From Thalassovita mediterranea (GTDB taxonomy: Bacteria > Pseudomonadota > Alphaproteobacteria > Caulobacterales > Hyphomonadaceae), in NCBI GenBank assembly GCA_019448215.1, contig CP080408.1, positions 868,001-932,000 of the forward strand: a DNA stretch of 64,000 bases, written 5' to 3'. Under the pieces are notes generated by a model. The model had not been told where the DNA came from. It made no database searches and saw only the letters and a list, made by a program, of their open reading frames with translations. Made by a program: the position numbers and the translations under genes. Below are positions 63,784-64,000 of this stretch, one piece after another (the stretch's first letter is position 1; each line of letters begins with the position of its first letter).

Positions 63784-64000
63784 CTAACCGAAGATGGTTT
63801 CCAGACAGGTCGCCATCTCTTCGGGATTGGTGATCGTCTCGGAGAAGAAGGTTTTCAGCTTCCAGTCCGGGCCCATCACATAGATGAGCGATGTGTGGTC
63901 CATCGTATACTCGGCCACGCTTTCTGGCGTCTCAACGCGTGAGAAGGCGGCGCTGAACTCATTCGCGACCGCTTCGATCTCTTCCGGCGTACCCGTCAGG
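63784..64000 (-). CDS. SCO-family copper protein, C-terminal part (truncated by window)
   Basis: The last 72 residues of a SCO1/SenC/PrrC-like thioredoxin-fold protein. MDHTSLIYVMGPDWKLKTFF has the conserved copper-binding His. The CxxxC motif lies beyond the window. Works with PCu(A)C to load CuA of cytochrome oxidase. Confidence 0.82.
   Translation of the reverse strand, partial: LTGTPEEIEAVANEFSAAFSRVETPESVAEYTMDHTSLIYVMGPDWKLKTFFSETITNPEEMATCLETIFG

Overview
This is a 64 kb chromosomal stretch of a GC-rich alphaproteobacterium. A PodJ-like polar factor, CpdR, a VtlR/LsrB-type LysR regulator, a MerR-controlled beta-oxidation operon, an intracellular PHB depolymerase and the glnD-murJ-trpS run all point to the Caulobacterales/Hyphomonadaceae neighbourhood. 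That placement is inference, because no rRNA lies in the window. Many genes start without a clear Shine-Dalgarno and several use TTG, as is common in this group. No phage, insertion sequence or CRISPR array was seen.

Layout. 0.2-10 kb: an acyl-CoA synthetase, then the ligase-associated DNA repair set (Lhr helicase, MBL exonuclease, ATP-dependent ligase) interrupted by a serine hydrolase, plus a TspO-like membrane protein. 10-13.8 kb: a 1253-residue PodJ-like protein. 14-21.6 kb: a MerR regulator and a complete beta-oxidation operon (two acyl-CoA dehydrogenases, thiolase, FadJ-type fusion) with two tiny membrane-protein genes inside it and two copies of a MerR-type operator. 21.7-34.3 kb: TetR regulators, OmpA-like lipoprotein, SRAP peptidase, alpha/beta hydrolase, M23 lipoprotein, flavin monooxygenase, tandem thioesterases, AmpG-like permease, GNAT-nitrilase fusion, RecQ. 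34.4-36.5 kb: an unrecognised two-gene operon (vWA-like lipoprotein plus coiled-coil polytopic membrane protein). 36.5-50.7 kb: HDAC-like amidohydrolase, MATE pump, pyrD, S24 repressor-like protein, VtlR-like LysR, Dps, aspartate aminotransferase, uvrC, pgsA, NUDIX, Ca/Na antiporter, SDR, threonine aldolase, TetR. 50.8-55 kb: TadG/TadE-like pair, an AT-rich gap, tRNA-Val, cpdR, N-formylglutamate amidohydrolase. 55-64 kb: XRE regulator, hisN-like phosphatase, glnD, murJ, trpS, PCuAC copper chaperone, phaZ, and a truncated SCO protein.

The most interesting signals are non-coding. (1) Directly after the VtlR-like lysR gene lies a three-hairpin small RNA candidate (about 42031-42141) whose two upstream loops present UCCUCC and CCCUCC. 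An identical 15-bp box precedes both lysR and this RNA, which matches an AbcR/alpha-r15-type circuit. (2) A second small RNA candidate on the minus strand (about 54938-55025) shares an exact 11-nt anti-Shine-Dalgarno stretch with the first. (3) A family of about 120-bp double-hairpin repeats has three copies in the first 7.6 kb, one of them carried in frame inside the lhr helicase gene. These were read by eye. Family assignments rest on motifs and remembered family features, not on database searches.
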